Source of the DNA: Acinetobacter lwoffii
GTDB taxonomy: Bacteria; Pseudomonadota; Gammaproteobacteria; Pseudomonadales; Moraxellaceae
Assembly: GCF_022967985.1 (NCBI RefSeq)
Contig: NZ_JALJVC010000019.1
Coordinates: forward strand, 1 to 64,000
Length of the DNA stretch: 64,000 nt
Reading direction: 5' to 3'
Made by a program: the position numbers and the translations under genes. The notes beneath the pieces were generated by a model. It made no database searches and had not been told where the DNA came from. It saw only the letters and a program-made list of their open reading frames with translations. Shown here in pieces: positions 17,673 through 27,551 of the stretch. The number at the start of each line of letters is the position of its first letter. The stretch's first letter is position 1.

Positions 17673-18182
17673 TTAAATCGTGAGATAGGTATTTTCCCAG
17701 CGATTGCCGCTAAAACTACCCTCTAGCAGTTGGACGTAGTGGCCATAAACCTGATCGATGGCAATACAGTCATCTACATCCAGCACGCGGTCGGTATGCT
17801 GTTTTTGCCAGTGCCCGGCGAAGTAAGCTTTACCGCGCTGTTTAGCGACCATAGCATTCTGCGCAACCACCAACACATAACGATGTAACTCACCAAACTC
17901 ACGTGGATCATAACCACCCAGATTAATCAGCCAAAGTTTTTCATCGGATTGCTGTGGCTGTGCATCAGTAAATTGCAGCACATAGGACTTGCCCTCGAAC
18001 TCTAGCCCGTTGATTTGCGCCCAGGCATCAATATGCAAGCCTTTCTGTTCCGCAAACCAGGCATTTTTTAATTGCGGATAGGTATCTTCCAGACTCTCCC
18101 CCACAGCCAAAACCACATCATGAACTTCTGTATTGGCACGGGCATGACGACCACCGAGCATTACAATAAACAGGCTGGGCAT
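17673..18182 (-). CDS. DUF1543 family protein
   Basis: A 169-residue cytoplasmic protein starting MPSLFIVMLGGRHARANTEV, the conserved N-terminus of DUF1543. Two similar halves can be made out (VMLGGRHARANTEVHDV and INLGGYDPREFGELHRY), so it may be an internal duplication. The function is not established. The ATG at 18182 is preceded by TAACAAGGAAATGTA, a good ribosome binding site. It lies behind icd's divergent promoter region and is probably a single-gene unit. Confidence 0.8.
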   Translation of the reverse strand: MPSLFIVMLGGRHARANTEVHDVVLAVGESLEDTYPQLKNAWFAEQKGLHIDAWAQINGLEFEGKSYVLQFTDAQPQQSDEKLWLINLGGYDPREFGELHRYVLVVAQNAMVAKQRGKAYFAGHWQKQHTDRVLDVDDCIAIDQVYGHYVQLLEGSFSGNRWENTYLTI

Positions 18183-18666
18183 TACATTTCCTTGTTAGTG
18201 TCAATCTTTAAGATCATTTCATTAATGCTTGCCAGTATAGCGCAAAGCTATTCCATGATGATGTAGCCATCTGCCAAGGACAAATTTGCATCATCAGCCT
18301 GACTGAATTTGCGCAAAACAGCATGAAGTCATTCGGTACCGATATACATCTCGAGGATCAGTTTAAGTCTATGTCGGACTCAAAAAACCATTTTCAGTGA
18401 ATACAATTGGCTAGCGAATCATTTCCGATCATTTTCATCAGGATTTACAGCAGAAGATGATTATTTTTTTGTACAAAATATAAACACGGCTAAACCATAC
18501 AAATCTGTACAAATTTTCACCCAAATTTCAATCTAAAGGCATATTTCGTTGACTGAAATGCGCTGAAAGACGATACTCTCAATGTTTTTATTTAAGCAAA
18601 TCGGTTCAAAGAGGCTGGGCCAAAAGTTCGGTCCTCAGAAACTCAATCCAACGCAAGGGGCTATAT
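18183..18666. promoter_or_regulatory. Divergent intergenic region DUF1543 / icd
   Basis: About 480 nt between divergent genes. It must carry the icd promoter and probably a long 5' leader. AAGGGG lies 7 nt before the icd ATG as ribosome binding site. I found no open frame, known riboswitch fold or clear operator. Confidence 0.4.
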
Positions 18667-20898
18667 ATGGCTGGTGGAAAGTCAACTATCATTTACACAC
18701 TGACCGACGAGGCGCCATTACTGGCGACTTATTCTCTGCTGCCGATCATTGAGACCTTTACTAAGCCAGCTGGCGTTGAGATCGTCAAAAGTGACATCTC
18801 TGTAGCTGTGCGCGTGCTCTCCGAATTTACAGATTACCTAAGCGAAGAGCAAAAGGTGCCTGACACTCTAGCTGAGCTAGGTCGTCTTACACAAGATCCA
18901 GACACGAACATTATCAAACTCCCAAATATCAGTGCTTCTGTTGGCCAGCTAACAGCGTGTATCAAGGAACTTCAGTCTAAAGGCTATGCAATCCCTGACT
19001 ATCCTGAAAACCCGACCACTGAAGAAGAAAAAGCAATCAAGGCACGTTATAGCAAATGTCTTGGTTCAGCAGTAAACCCTGTTCTACGTGAAGGTAACTC
19101 AGATCGTCGTGCACCTGCTGCCGTTAAAAACTACGTGAAAAAACACCCTCATTCTATGAGCGAGTGGAAACAGTGGTCTCAAACTCACGTTTCACACATG
19201 GACGAAGGTGACTTCTACCACGGCGAAAAGTCAATGACTTTAGACCGCGCACGTGATGTGAAAATGGAATTGATCACCAAGTCTGGTGAAACCATTGTTC
19301 TTAAGCCAAAAGTTGCGCTTCAAGACGGCGAAATCATCGACTCAATGTTCATGAGCAAGAAAGCACTTTGCGACTTCTACGAGAAAGAACTTGAAGACTG
19401 TCGTGAAGCAGGCATTCTGTTCTCTTTACACGTTAAAGCAACCATGATGAAGGTGTCTCACCCAATCGTCTTTGGTCACTGTGTAAGAATCTACTACAAA
19501 GAAGCATTCGAAAAACATGGCAAGCTTTTTGATGAGCTTGGCATTAATGTCAATAACGGTATGGCCGGTCTTTACGAGAAAATCGAGACGCTTCCGACTT
19601 CTCAACGTGAAGAAATCATCCGTGACCTGCACGCTTGTCAAGAACACCGTCCAGCACTGGCGATGGTTGATTCAGCAAAAGGCATCACTAACTTCCACTC
19701 TCCTAACGACGTCATTGTAGATGCTTCTATGCCTGCCATGATCCGTGGTGGCGGTAAAATGTGGGGCGCTGATGGCAAACCTTACGACTGTAAAGCAGTC
19801 ATGCCTGAATCTACATTCGCGCGTATTTACCAGGAAATGATCAATTTCTGTAAGTGGAATGGTAATTTTGATCCAAAAACCATGGGTACTGTACCGAACG
19901 TTGGTTTGATGGCACAAAAAGCTGAAGAATACGGTTCACATGACAAGACTTTCGAGATCTCTGAAGCCGGTGTTGCAAACATCGTTGATCTTGAAACTGG
20001 TGAAGTGTTGATGTCACAAAACGTGGAAGAAGGCGATATCTGGCGTATGTGTCAGGTGAAAGACGCACCGATCCGCGACTGGGTAAAACTTGCAGTTACT
20101 CGTGCACGCAACTCTGGCATGCCGGCAATCTTCTGGCTTGACCCGTACCGTCCACACGAAAACGAACTCATCAAGAAAGTTGAAAAATACCTGAAAGATC
20201 ATGACACCACTGGTCTTGACATCCAGATCATGTCACAAGTACGTGCAATGCGTTATACGCTTGAACGTGTTGCTCGCGGTCTAGATACTATTTCTGTAAC
20301 AGGTAACATCCTGCGTGACTACCTGACTGACTTGTTCCCGATCATGGAATTGGGTACATCTGCGAAAATGTTGTCAATCGTGCCATTAATGGCAGGTGGT
20401 GGCATGTACGAAACAGGTGCAGGCGGTTCTGCTCCTAAGCACGTACAGCAGTTAGTTGAAGAAAACCACTTACGTTGGGATTCACTCGGTGAATTCATGG
20501 CGTTGGCGGTATCTTTAGAAGAAATGGGTATTAAAGAAGGCAATGACGACATCAAGTTACTTGCTAAAACTTTAGACCAAGCGACTGGTAAATTGCTAGA
20601 TAACGACAAGTCTCCTTCTCGTCGTACTGGCGAATTGGACAACCGTGGTAGCCATTTCTACCTGGCGAAATTCTGGGCTGAAGCTTTGGCTGCTCAAGAC
20701 GAAAATGCTGAATTGAAAGCGAAATTTGCACCACTTGCAAAAACTTTAGCTGAAAATGAAGATAAAATCGTTGCTGAGCTTGCAGAAGTTCAAGGCAAAT
20801 CAGTAGACATCGGCGGTTACTACGCAGTTGATCAAGAAAAAGTAAATGCAGTAATGCGTCCAAGTGCAACTTTGAATGCAGCGCTTGAAACGATCTAA
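18667..20898 (+). CDS. icd: Monomeric NADP-dependent isocitrate dehydrogenase
   Basis: This TCA-cycle enzyme oxidises and decarboxylates isocitrate to 2-oxoglutarate with NADP+. The 743-residue length and N-terminus [20 protein letters not shown] identify the monomeric type (IDH-II), about twice the size of the dimeric enzyme and unrelated in overall sequence. Substrate-site motifs seen include NSDRRAP (phosphorylated-serine-loop equivalent) and [20 protein letters not shown], and the cofactor region [17 protein letters not shown]. Codon usage is that of a highly expressed gene. It is a single-gene unit between a long leader and a strong terminator. Confidence 0.97.
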   Translation: MAGGKSTIIYTLTDEAPLLATYSLLPIIETFTKPAGVEIVKSDISVAVRVLSEFTDYLSEEQKVPDTLAELGRLTQDPDTNIIKLPNISASVGQLTACIKELQSKGYAIPDYPENPTTEEEKAIKARYSKCLGSAVNPVLREGNSDRRAPAAVKNYVKKHPHSMSEWKQWSQTHVSHMDEGDFYHGEKSMTLDRARDVKMELITKSGETIVLKPKVALQDGEIIDSMFMSKKALCDFYEKELEDCREAGILFSLHVKATMMKVSHPIVFGHCVRIYYKEAFEKHGKLFDELGINVNNGMAGLYEKIETLPTSQREEIIRDLHACQEHRPALAMVDSAKGITNFHSPNDVIVDASMPAMIRGGGKMWGADGKPYDCKAVMPESTFARIYQEMINFCKWNGNFDPKTMGTVPNVGLMAQKAEEYGSHDKTFEISEAGVANIVDLETGEVLMSQNVEEGDIWRMCQVKDAPIRDWVKLAVTRARNSGMPAIFWLDPYRPHENELIKKVEKYLKDHDTTGLDIQIMSQVRAMRYTLERVARGLDTISVTGNILRDYLTDLFPIMELGTSAKMLSIVPLMAGGGMYETGAGGSAPKHVQQLVEENHLRWDSLGEFMALAVSLEEMGIKEGNDDIKLLAKTLDQATGKLLDNDKSPSRRTGELDNRGSHFYLAKFWAEALAAQDENAELKAKFAPLAKTLAENEDKIVAELAEVQGKSVDIGGYYAVDQEKVNAVMRPSATLNAALETI

Positions 20899-20930
20899 GC
20901 TTTTAAGAACTAACTGAGTCAGTGATGTAG

Positions 20931-20960
20931 AAAAACCGGCGTCTAGGCGCCGGTTTTTTT
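20931..20960. terminator. Terminator of icd, probably bidirectional
   Basis: An almost perfect GC-rich stem AAAACCGGCG/CGCCGGTTTT with a short loop and a T7 run. It lies between the convergent icd and TIR-like genes, so it can serve both. Confidence 0.92.
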
Positions 20961-20967
20961 AATGTGT

Positions 20968-21783
20968 TTAAAATAATTTATTAAAATCTACCTCGTAACC
21001 AAGGGATTTAATTTCTTTGGCAAGTTGAATTTCCCAGCCATTATCAGACATGTAAACCATTCCACTGATATCTCCTGGAAGTTCAATATTATGATCAACA
21101 ACTAATGGAATTACTTTATCACGTCCTAACTTTCCAATTAAAAGACCGTGTTCAAATACAACATTTTGTCTCGCTCGCAGTTTTAGATTAGCCTGCTTAG
21201 AAACTGCCTCACCAACATCATCTGGCGTATATAGCACAATACCAAATCCAACATCGATAAATTTTTCTAATTTTTCAATAATAGTTTTCCCACTACTAGC
21301 TTGCTCATGCAAGATAATAGCCTCAAAACCTATTTTTTCTAAGAAGCGTGCTGTCTCAAGCTTTTTAGCTTTATCATGACCATGAACAATAAAAGCTTTT
21401 CTTAATGGTGTATTCGAATTTGTATCAGATTTACTAAGTTTGACTTTTGATTTACTAGAATCATCAGCTAGTACTTCATCATTCTCAATATCCATAATTA
21501 GAGAATCAATAAAGGAGATTGAGGGTTTATACTCGTCCTCCATAAATTGCTTAATTGGATCATGATAACCAACCATCACTAGAGGATGAAGTTTTGAGTG
21601 TAATTTACTAGTATAAGCAGGAAAATATTTTTCTAAAAATTTTTGTATTGCTCTTTCCCATGATTTAAATCTTTCCCGCCCATACTCCCTGCCTTTCTCT
21701 TTATAAGCACTATATACTTCTTCGCTAAGCCTATTTTTAAATTCATTTAATTTTTGAATCAATTCGATTTTCTCTACGGTCAT
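20968..21783 (-). CDS. Stand-alone TIR-like (CAP12-type) nucleotide-binding protein
   Basis: A 271-residue protein in two parts. Residues 1-105 are a charged helical domain I do not recognise, joined by a Ser/Lys-rich linker. Residues 128-271 match the TIR-like domain of PF10137 (CAP12/Pycsar effector type). Motifs seen: AFIVHGHD (130-137), EQASSGKTIIEKLE (160-173), VLYTPDD (183-189) and RARQNVVFEHG (203-213) with Glu211 a candidate catalytic acid. Relatives in CBASS and Pycsar destroy NAD+ after binding a cyclic nucleotide. No cyclase gene is adjacent. The gene is more AT-rich than its neighbours and lies beside tRNA-Leu, which suggests acquisition. The role in phage defence is inferred. Confidence 0.85.
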   Translation of the reverse strand: MTVEKIELIQKLNEFKNRLSEEVYSAYKEKGREYGRERFKSWERAIQKFLEKYFPAYTSKLHSKLHPLVMVGYHDPIKQFMEDEYKPSISFIDSLIMDIENDEVLADDSSKSKVKLSKSDTNSNTPLRKAFIVHGHDKAKKLETARFLEKIGFEAIILHEQASSGKTIIEKLEKFIDVGFGIVLYTPDDVGEAVSKQANLKLRARQNVVFEHGLLIGKLGRDKVIPLVVDHNIELPGDISGMVYMSDNGWEIQLAKEIKSLGYEVDFNKLF

Positions 21784-21882
21784 ACTTAACTCTTTAATTT
21801 AAGCTTGATAATTGTTTTATTAAATTAGTGATAACAGTTTCTTCATTATAAACTAGTTGTTATATTTTTCATTAGACAATAA

Positions 21883-21914
21883 AAAACCCCAAGACTGAAT
21901 GCGCTTGGGGTTTT
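21883..21914 (-). terminator. Terminator downstream of tRNA-Leu
   Basis: An 11-bp perfect stem AAAACCCCAAG/CTTGGGGTTTT with a 10-nt loop, with T-rich flanks on the minus strand. It lies 10 nt after the tRNA-Leu 3' end and before the TIR-like gene, which therefore needs its own promoter. Confidence 0.85.
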
Positions 21915-21923
21915 CTAGAATTT

Positions 21924-22010
21924 TGGTCCCGAGGGTCGGACTCGAACCGACACGTCATCTCTGACAGCGGATTTTGAGTCCGCCGCGTCTACCAATTTCA
22001 CCACCTCGGG
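21924..22010 (-). tRNA. tRNA-Leu (anticodon CAA)
   Basis: An 87-nt class II tRNA on the minus strand. The acceptor CCCGAGG pairs with CCTCGGG, the anticodon loop CTCAAAA carries CAA, a long variable arm is present, the T-arm contains GGTTCGAGTCC, and CCA is encoded. The gene is single, with its own terminator. tRNA-Leu genes are frequent integration sites, but I found no direct repeat of the tRNA 3' end within the window to prove an integration here. Confidence 0.95.
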
Positions 22011-22177
22011 AGTGGATGAAAGGTATAATACGCGATTTCTCAGCACTGTCAACGCAGAATATTTTCATTTGTTTATTTTTAAAACAAATCGCATTTTTTC
22101 GTTTTAAAATCGAGCAATTCCCGCCATAAAAAAGAAAAAAGTTTATACTAGCCGCAGTTTTTTTAGCGTAAATCATC

Positions 22178-23212
22178 ATGCAACTTTCTGATTTTAATTT
22201 TGATCTCCCCGATGAGCTGATTGCTCGCTACCCACTGGAAACACGCAGTGCCTCTCGCCTGTTGCACCTCGATGCCCAAGGTCAATATCATGACCATCAA
22301 TTTACCGATATTCTGGATTTACTTGAAGACGGCGACTTGTTGGTATTAAACGACACCAAAGTCATGAAGGCCCGTTTAAAAGGTAAACGTGCTTCAGGCG
22401 GTGCGGTAGAAGTGCTGGTTGAGCGTATGCAAGATCGCTTTATTGCCTATTGTCATATTAAGGCCAGCAACACTCCGAAAGCCGGTGCAGAACTTTTTAT
22501 TGGCCCGGATGCAGTGAAAGTGACCGTACAAGGCCGTCATGAAAATCTGTTTATTGTAGAATTTTCACAACCAATTCTCGATGTGCTGGATCAATACGGC
22601 GCCTTGCCGATTCCGCCTTATTTCAACCGTGAAGCGGAAGAGATTGATACTGAACGTTATCAAACCGTGTTTAATGACCCAACCAAACTGGCCAGCGTTG
22701 CAGCACCTACTGCCAGCCTGCATTTTGATGCCGATCTGTTGGCAAAATTGGAAGCCAAAGGGATTCAAAAAACTTTTGTGACCCTACATGTTGGTGCAGG
22801 TACTTTCCTGCCAGTGCGTACCGATGATATTCAAAATCACATCATGCACAGCGAATGGTGCGACGTCCCTGAAACTGCGGTCGAGATGATTCGTCAGACT
22901 AAAGCCCGCGGTAATAAAGTCATTTCTGTAGGCACGACTGCCACCCGTGCAGTCGAAAGTGCAGCACAAGCACATAACGGTGAACTGGCAGCCTGGACAG
23001 GTGATACCCAGATTTTCATCTATCCGGGTTATCAGTTTAAAGTGGTCGATCGTTTGATCACTAACTTCCATTTACCAGAATCGACCCTGTTAATGCTTGT
23101 GTCTGCCTTGTCCAATCGTGACAATATTCTCAATGCTTATAAGCATGCAGTAGACAGCCAGTATCGCTTCTTCAGTTATGGCGATGCCATGCTGATTGAT
23201 CAGGCGAAATAA
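22178..23212 (+). CDS. queA: S-adenosylmethionine:tRNA ribosyltransferase-isomerase
   Basis: QueA transfers and isomerises the ribose of SAM onto 7-aminomethyl-7-deazaguanine in tRNA, making epoxyqueuosine at wobble position 34 of GUN-anticodon tRNAs. The 344-residue length is normal. Family landmarks include the N-terminal [21 protein letters not shown] segment, [26 protein letters not shown] and the C-terminal [18 protein letters not shown]. It acts after Tgt, which is encoded 2.7 kb downstream on the same strand. The two genes are adjacent in many bacteria, but here three accessory genes intervene. Confidence 0.97.
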   Translation: MQLSDFNFDLPDELIARYPLETRSASRLLHLDAQGQYHDHQFTDILDLLEDGDLLVLNDTKVMKARLKGKRASGGAVEVLVERMQDRFIAYCHIKASNTPKAGAELFIGPDAVKVTVQGRHENLFIVEFSQPILDVLDQYGALPIPPYFNREAEEIDTERYQTVFNDPTKLASVAAPTASLHFDADLLAKLEAKGIQKTFVTLHVGAGTFLPVRTDDIQNHIMHSEWCDVPETAVEMIRQTKARGNKVISVGTTATRAVESAAQAHNGELAAWTGDTQIFIYPGYQFKVVDRLITNFHLPESTLLMLVSALSNRDNILNAYKHAVDSQYRFFSYGDAMLIDQAK

Positions 23213-23228
23213 GCGAGAACCATTGCCC

Positions 23229-24257
23229 ATGCCGATCGAGTCTGTACAACAGTCCATTCATATTCGCCGCAAGAAAAATGCAGTGGTGTTTCAAAATATC
23301 GCTCGGCTTTGGGATCTGGGTCAACAGGCCAAAACGCATCAGCAATTGCTGGATGGGCTGCATCCCTGGAATGGCCCGATTACGCTCAAGTTTGAAAATA
23401 ACCTGCCGCTTGCGCTTGCCGGAATTGGGCTTTTTCTGATTGGCAGCATTTTTATTGCGCCGGGAAATATCTGGATTCAGGGCAGTTTTTTCCTCGGCTG
23501 TCTCTGCATCTTCTGGGCCTATATTTGCTATGAACAGCAGCAGCCCTTAGAGGAAGTCATTGCTTTTCTGGAAGAACAGGCATTGGCCAAGAAATATCAG
23601 CTTGCCTTTCAAAAACAGCCACAGCATATTTCCATGCCTCTTAATCCCCTGCACTTTATCCGGCATTTAAAACAATTATTTCCAGTATTCAATCAAGGTT
23701 CGTTGAGTAATGAAATTCAACGTTATGCCAGCACGGTCTGGGAAGACGAAAATGGCCAGCAACATCAGGTACTACTCTTCCAATACCACTATATTGATGA
23801 AGTGCAGGCCCGAAACAAGGAAGGTCAGCCAGTCAAACTGATGCAGGTCCATAAAGACCTGTGGGGCGTGTTTGTTTTTGATATCCAGATTCAGGGACTG
23901 GCCGTTACGACTTCCAGAAAGAAATTTTATTATCCTTATAGCCATCCCTGGCACAGCAGCGATATTCGCACCAACCAGAGATTAAGCTTTTATGGCAGTG
24001 ATCCGCTGCAAACTGCCAAATTACTCAGTCCGGGTTTTGTGCTGCGACTGGCCGACTTTTTTGAACAGCGTCAGGGTGATTTACTGTTTCACCCAGAAAA
24101 TAAGATGCTGTGCTATCTAGGGCCCCATGATTTATTTCAGGTATCGAGCAAGCAGCAGAATATTAGCGATATTTCCACATTGCGCGGCCACCTGAGAACG
24201 TTTAAATTAAAACAGCTCGAAAACTTACAACATGATCTGCTGCAGTTTTTAAAATAA
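23229..24257 (+). CDS. DUF3137-like membrane protein
   Basis: A 342-residue protein with two hydrophobic segments near residues 60-105 (LPLALAGIGLFLIGSIFIA and WIQGSFFLGCLCIFWAYICY), separated by a tight turn. The rest is probably cytoplasmic, including a long C-terminal part with HQVLLFQYHYIDEVQ and VKLMQVHKDLWGVFVFDI. DUF3137 proteins are commonly paired with LemA, which follows here 49 nt downstream. The ATG at 23229 is chosen because it follows AGCGAGAACC; a start 33 nt upstream would overlap queA. No function is established. Confidence 0.75.
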   Translation: MPIESVQQSIHIRRKKNAVVFQNIARLWDLGQQAKTHQQLLDGLHPWNGPITLKFENNLPLALAGIGLFLIGSIFIAPGNIWIQGSFFLGCLCIFWAYICYEQQQPLEEVIAFLEEQALAKKYQLAFQKQPQHISMPLNPLHFIRHLKQLFPVFNQGSLSNEIQRYASTVWEDENGQQHQVLLFQYHYIDEVQARNKEGQPVKLMQVHKDLWGVFVFDIQIQGLAVTTSRKKFYYPYSHPWHSSDIRTNQRLSFYGSDPLQTAKLLSPGFVLRLADFFEQRQGDLLFHPENKMLCYLGPHDLFQVSSKQQNISDISTLRGHLRTFKLKQLENLQHDLLQFLK

Positions 24258-24306
24258 ATTTTTCGCATCATTTTTAAAATATAGATATAGCTTGGGGAGA
24301 TCTCGG

Positions 24307-24876
24307 ATGGGATTTTTGATTTTATGTTTGATCATCGTTGCGCTGATTGTCGCGATTATCATGATCCGCAACAGTATTGTCCGTCATCACAACGCCACGA
24401 TTCGCGCCTGGTCAGATGTCGCCAGTTATGAACGGCAAAAACTGAAAATTCTGGATGGGCTACAACCGCTGGTCGAGCAATACTCGAGTTTCGAAAAAGG
24501 CACCCTGGAAAAAGTTACCGAACTGCGTCAGAACATCATGAATCTGAATATTAAGGATGCCGATATTGGGCAGTTACAGCGCATTGAAAGCCTGAATAAG
24601 CAGTTGATGCATAGCCTGAATGTGGTGATTGAAAATTATCCGGAACTGAAAGCCAATGACATCTATCTGAAAATGATGGCTGAAATTGAAGAACAGAATG
24701 AAAATGTCGGTGCTGCGATTACCATTTATAATCGTAATGTCGAGCTGTTTAATAATCAGATCCAGATTTTTCCGCACAACATCATTAACAATATGTTGCT
24801 CAGAAAAAAAGTGGTACGTCCATTCCGTGATCAAAGCGTGACCCAGAATTTTGATTACCGTCCGAACTTTCACTGA
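24307..24876 (+). CDS. lemA: LemA family protein
   Basis: A 189-residue protein with one N-terminal membrane helix (MGFLILCLIIVALIVAIIMI) followed by a helical bundle, the LemA fold. The typical sequence YNATIRAWSDV-like motif (HHNATIRAWSDVASYERQKL) appears right after the membrane segment, and NRNVELFNNQIQIFPHNII near the end is the conserved LemA C-terminal motif. The ATG at 24307 has GGGGAG 9 nt upstream; a TTG 15 nt earlier overlaps that site and is rejected. LemA proteins often accompany DUF3137 or TPM-domain membrane proteins. Their role is not established. Confidence 0.9.
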   Translation: MGFLILCLIIVALIVAIIMIRNSIVRHHNATIRAWSDVASYERQKLKILDGLQPLVEQYSSFEKGTLEKVTELRQNIMNLNIKDADIGQLQRIESLNKQLMHSLNVVIENYPELKANDIYLKMMAEIEEQNENVGAAITIYNRNVELFNNQIQIFPHNIINNMLLRKKVVRPFRDQSVTQNFDYRPNFH

Positions 24877-24903
24877 GTGAACAGCAAGATCTGATAAAAT
24901 TTT

Positions 24904-24947
24904 GCATCCTTGGCGCATTAACTTATTATAAAAATAGCCAAGGATGC
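24904..24947. repeat. Perfect 11-bp inverted repeat after lemA
   Basis: GCATCCTTGGC and GCCAAGGATGC are perfect complements separated by a 22-nt AT-rich loop. The element lies 27 nt after the lemA stop and 42 nt before the DUF4303-like gene. No T run follows, so it is not a standard terminator. It may be an operator or an RNA-processing hairpin. Confidence 0.7.
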
Positions 24948-24989
24948 GGCTGTACCTATCTAAAACTTATAATATAAAGAATAAAAATT

Positions 24990-25862
24990 ATGCTGGATTA
25001 TTTAGAGCACTTGCAACAGACGCTGGTCGAGGAATTTTATCGGTTATACGACCATTATCAGGATGATCAAATCTATGCCTGTAGTCTGGTCTTTGACGAA
25101 TTTTTACTGCTGGATGATCTGGCCATCTCGACTGAACGCAGTATTTTTAAAGATCCTGAAGATCCTCAGCAATATCTAGCGGAACAGGATCGCTGGAATG
25201 TCCAGAAATGGCGTTATCGGGCCCACACTTCGCCCGACTCAGGACTCACCCCCTTTAAAACCTTGCTGGCCGATTATTTTAAAACCTAGCACAGCTTTGG
25301 CCATCCGGTATTGACACAGCAAAAACAGCTGCACGCGACGCATCTGGATTTATTGCTGGATAGTTTTAAACAGGCCAAACATCGTCTTTCTGAGGCCTAT
25401 GGTCTGGATCTGGATCGCATCCTGTTTTTCATGAGCCTGCCGCCCCAAGTCGCATTTGAATGCCAATCTGCACAGACACTTAATCCTGAGCATATTCATT
25501 TACAGGAATTTCTGGCATCCAGACAAACTACTCATTTACCTGCCATACAGAAACGCTTGAAACTCTCGCAAAACGACAAAGATATTCTGATTGATCTGGA
25601 GCAGATGCTGGTGATGGAGCCTTATGACTATCTACAAGTGGCGCAAGATGCCTATTTGCTGACTTTGGAATCCTATTTTGTCGATAGCAATATGTATATC
25701 CAGAAACTGATCCAGCATATCGCCGCAATGGCCTCTGAGCCGGGAAGATATTCAGCAGCGCTTGCAGCAGTTTTCTACACATCCGCCAATTTCCCCGGAT
25801 GTTCCCTAGCTTCAGCGATAAATAAAATTACAGAGCGAATGCTCTACAATGCTGGCGTTTAG
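24990..25862 (+). pseudogene. DUF4303-like gene interrupted by an in-frame amber codon
   Basis: An ATG-started frame of 99 codons (MLDYLEHLQQTL...) ends in TAG at 25287. The same frame then continues for 190 more codons with no other stop (HSFGHPVLTQQKQLHATHLD... to NAGV). The full reading would be 290 residues, and both halves have sensible protein composition. The first half resembles DUF4303 proteins (IYACSLVFDEF, RWNVQKWRY). A single C-to-T change of a CAG codon would explain the stop. A TTG at 25311 could start a separate 183-residue product, but it has no good ribosome binding site. I call it a recent pseudogene; readthrough or a sequencing error are alternatives. Confidence 0.7.
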
Positions 25863-25927
25863 CGTAAGAATCAAGGAAAATAGCGCCCTTTAGCTATAAC
25901 AATCAGCGAACTGTTTTTTCGCCTTGA

Positions 25928-27070
<1,143 letters not shown>

Positions 27071-27170
27071 TCCATCAGCATTTGCGCTGAGGAAAAAGAC
27101 AATGTAAATTGCAAGAATATGTCAATTTATTATCGAGTTGATCACCAGTTTTTTATTTTAGGAAAATGTA

Positions 27171-27500
27171 ATGAGCCTTTTTATTTCGACTGCTCACGCT
27201 GCAGGTGAAGCTGCACAACAACCAAGCATGATGGCGAACCTTTTGATGATTGCTGTTTTTATTGCAATCTTCTATTTCTTGATCTGGCGTCCTCAATCTA
27301 AACGTGCCAAAGAACACCGTGCTTTGGTCGACAGCCTTGGCGTTGGCAGTGAAGTGGTATTTGCAGGCGGATTAATGGGCAAAATCACCAAGATTGAAGG
27401 TGACTTCGCAGTGGTTGAATTGAGCCGTGGTGTAGAAGTCAAAGTTCAACGTGCAAGTGTGATTTCAGTCCTCCCTGAAGGCACTTTAAATAACCTTTAA
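27171..27500 (+). CDS. yajC: Sec translocon accessory subunit YajC
   Basis: A small inner-membrane subunit of the SecDF-YajC complex that assists SecYEG. The 109-residue protein has one membrane helix (MMANLLMIAVFIAIFYFLIW) followed by the conserved RPQSKRAKEHRALVDSL and a KOW-like cytoplasmic beta domain (GSEVVFAGGLMGKI). The ATG follows AGGAAAATGTA. It is first in the yajC-secD-secF set, with an unusual terminator-like hairpin immediately downstream. Confidence 0.96.
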   Translation: MSLFISTAHAAGEAAQQPSMMANLLMIAVFIAIFYFLIWRPQSKRAKEHRALVDSLGVGSEVVFAGGLMGKITKIEGDFAVVELSRGVEVKVQRASVISVLPEGTLNNL

Positions 27501-27508
27501 TCAAAAAT

Positions 27509-27532
27509 AGTCGTGCCCTCGCACGACTTTTT
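27509..27532 (+). terminator. Terminator-like hairpin between yajC and secD
   Basis: A perfect 8-bp stem AGTCGTGC/GCACGACT around CCTC, followed by T5. It has the form of a real intrinsic terminator but lies inside the operon, 9 nt after the yajC stop and 20 nt before the secD ATG. It may reduce secDF expression relative to yajC. Confidence 0.8.
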
Positions 27533-27551
27533 CATTTTAAGAAGAAAACGA

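Noticed and set aside
18183..18666. Possible riboswitch in the icd leader
   Set aside because: No recognisable aptamer fold or leader terminator was found; the length alone is not evidence.
20968..22010. A genomic island integrated at tRNA-Leu
   Set aside because: I found no integrase, no repeated tRNA 3' end and only one foreign-looking gene; the island idea is unsupported within this window.
25311..25862. Separate 183-residue gene starting at TTG
   Set aside because: It is in the same frame as the preceding 99 codons with only a TAG between, and the TTG lacks a binding site; one interrupted gene is the simpler reading.
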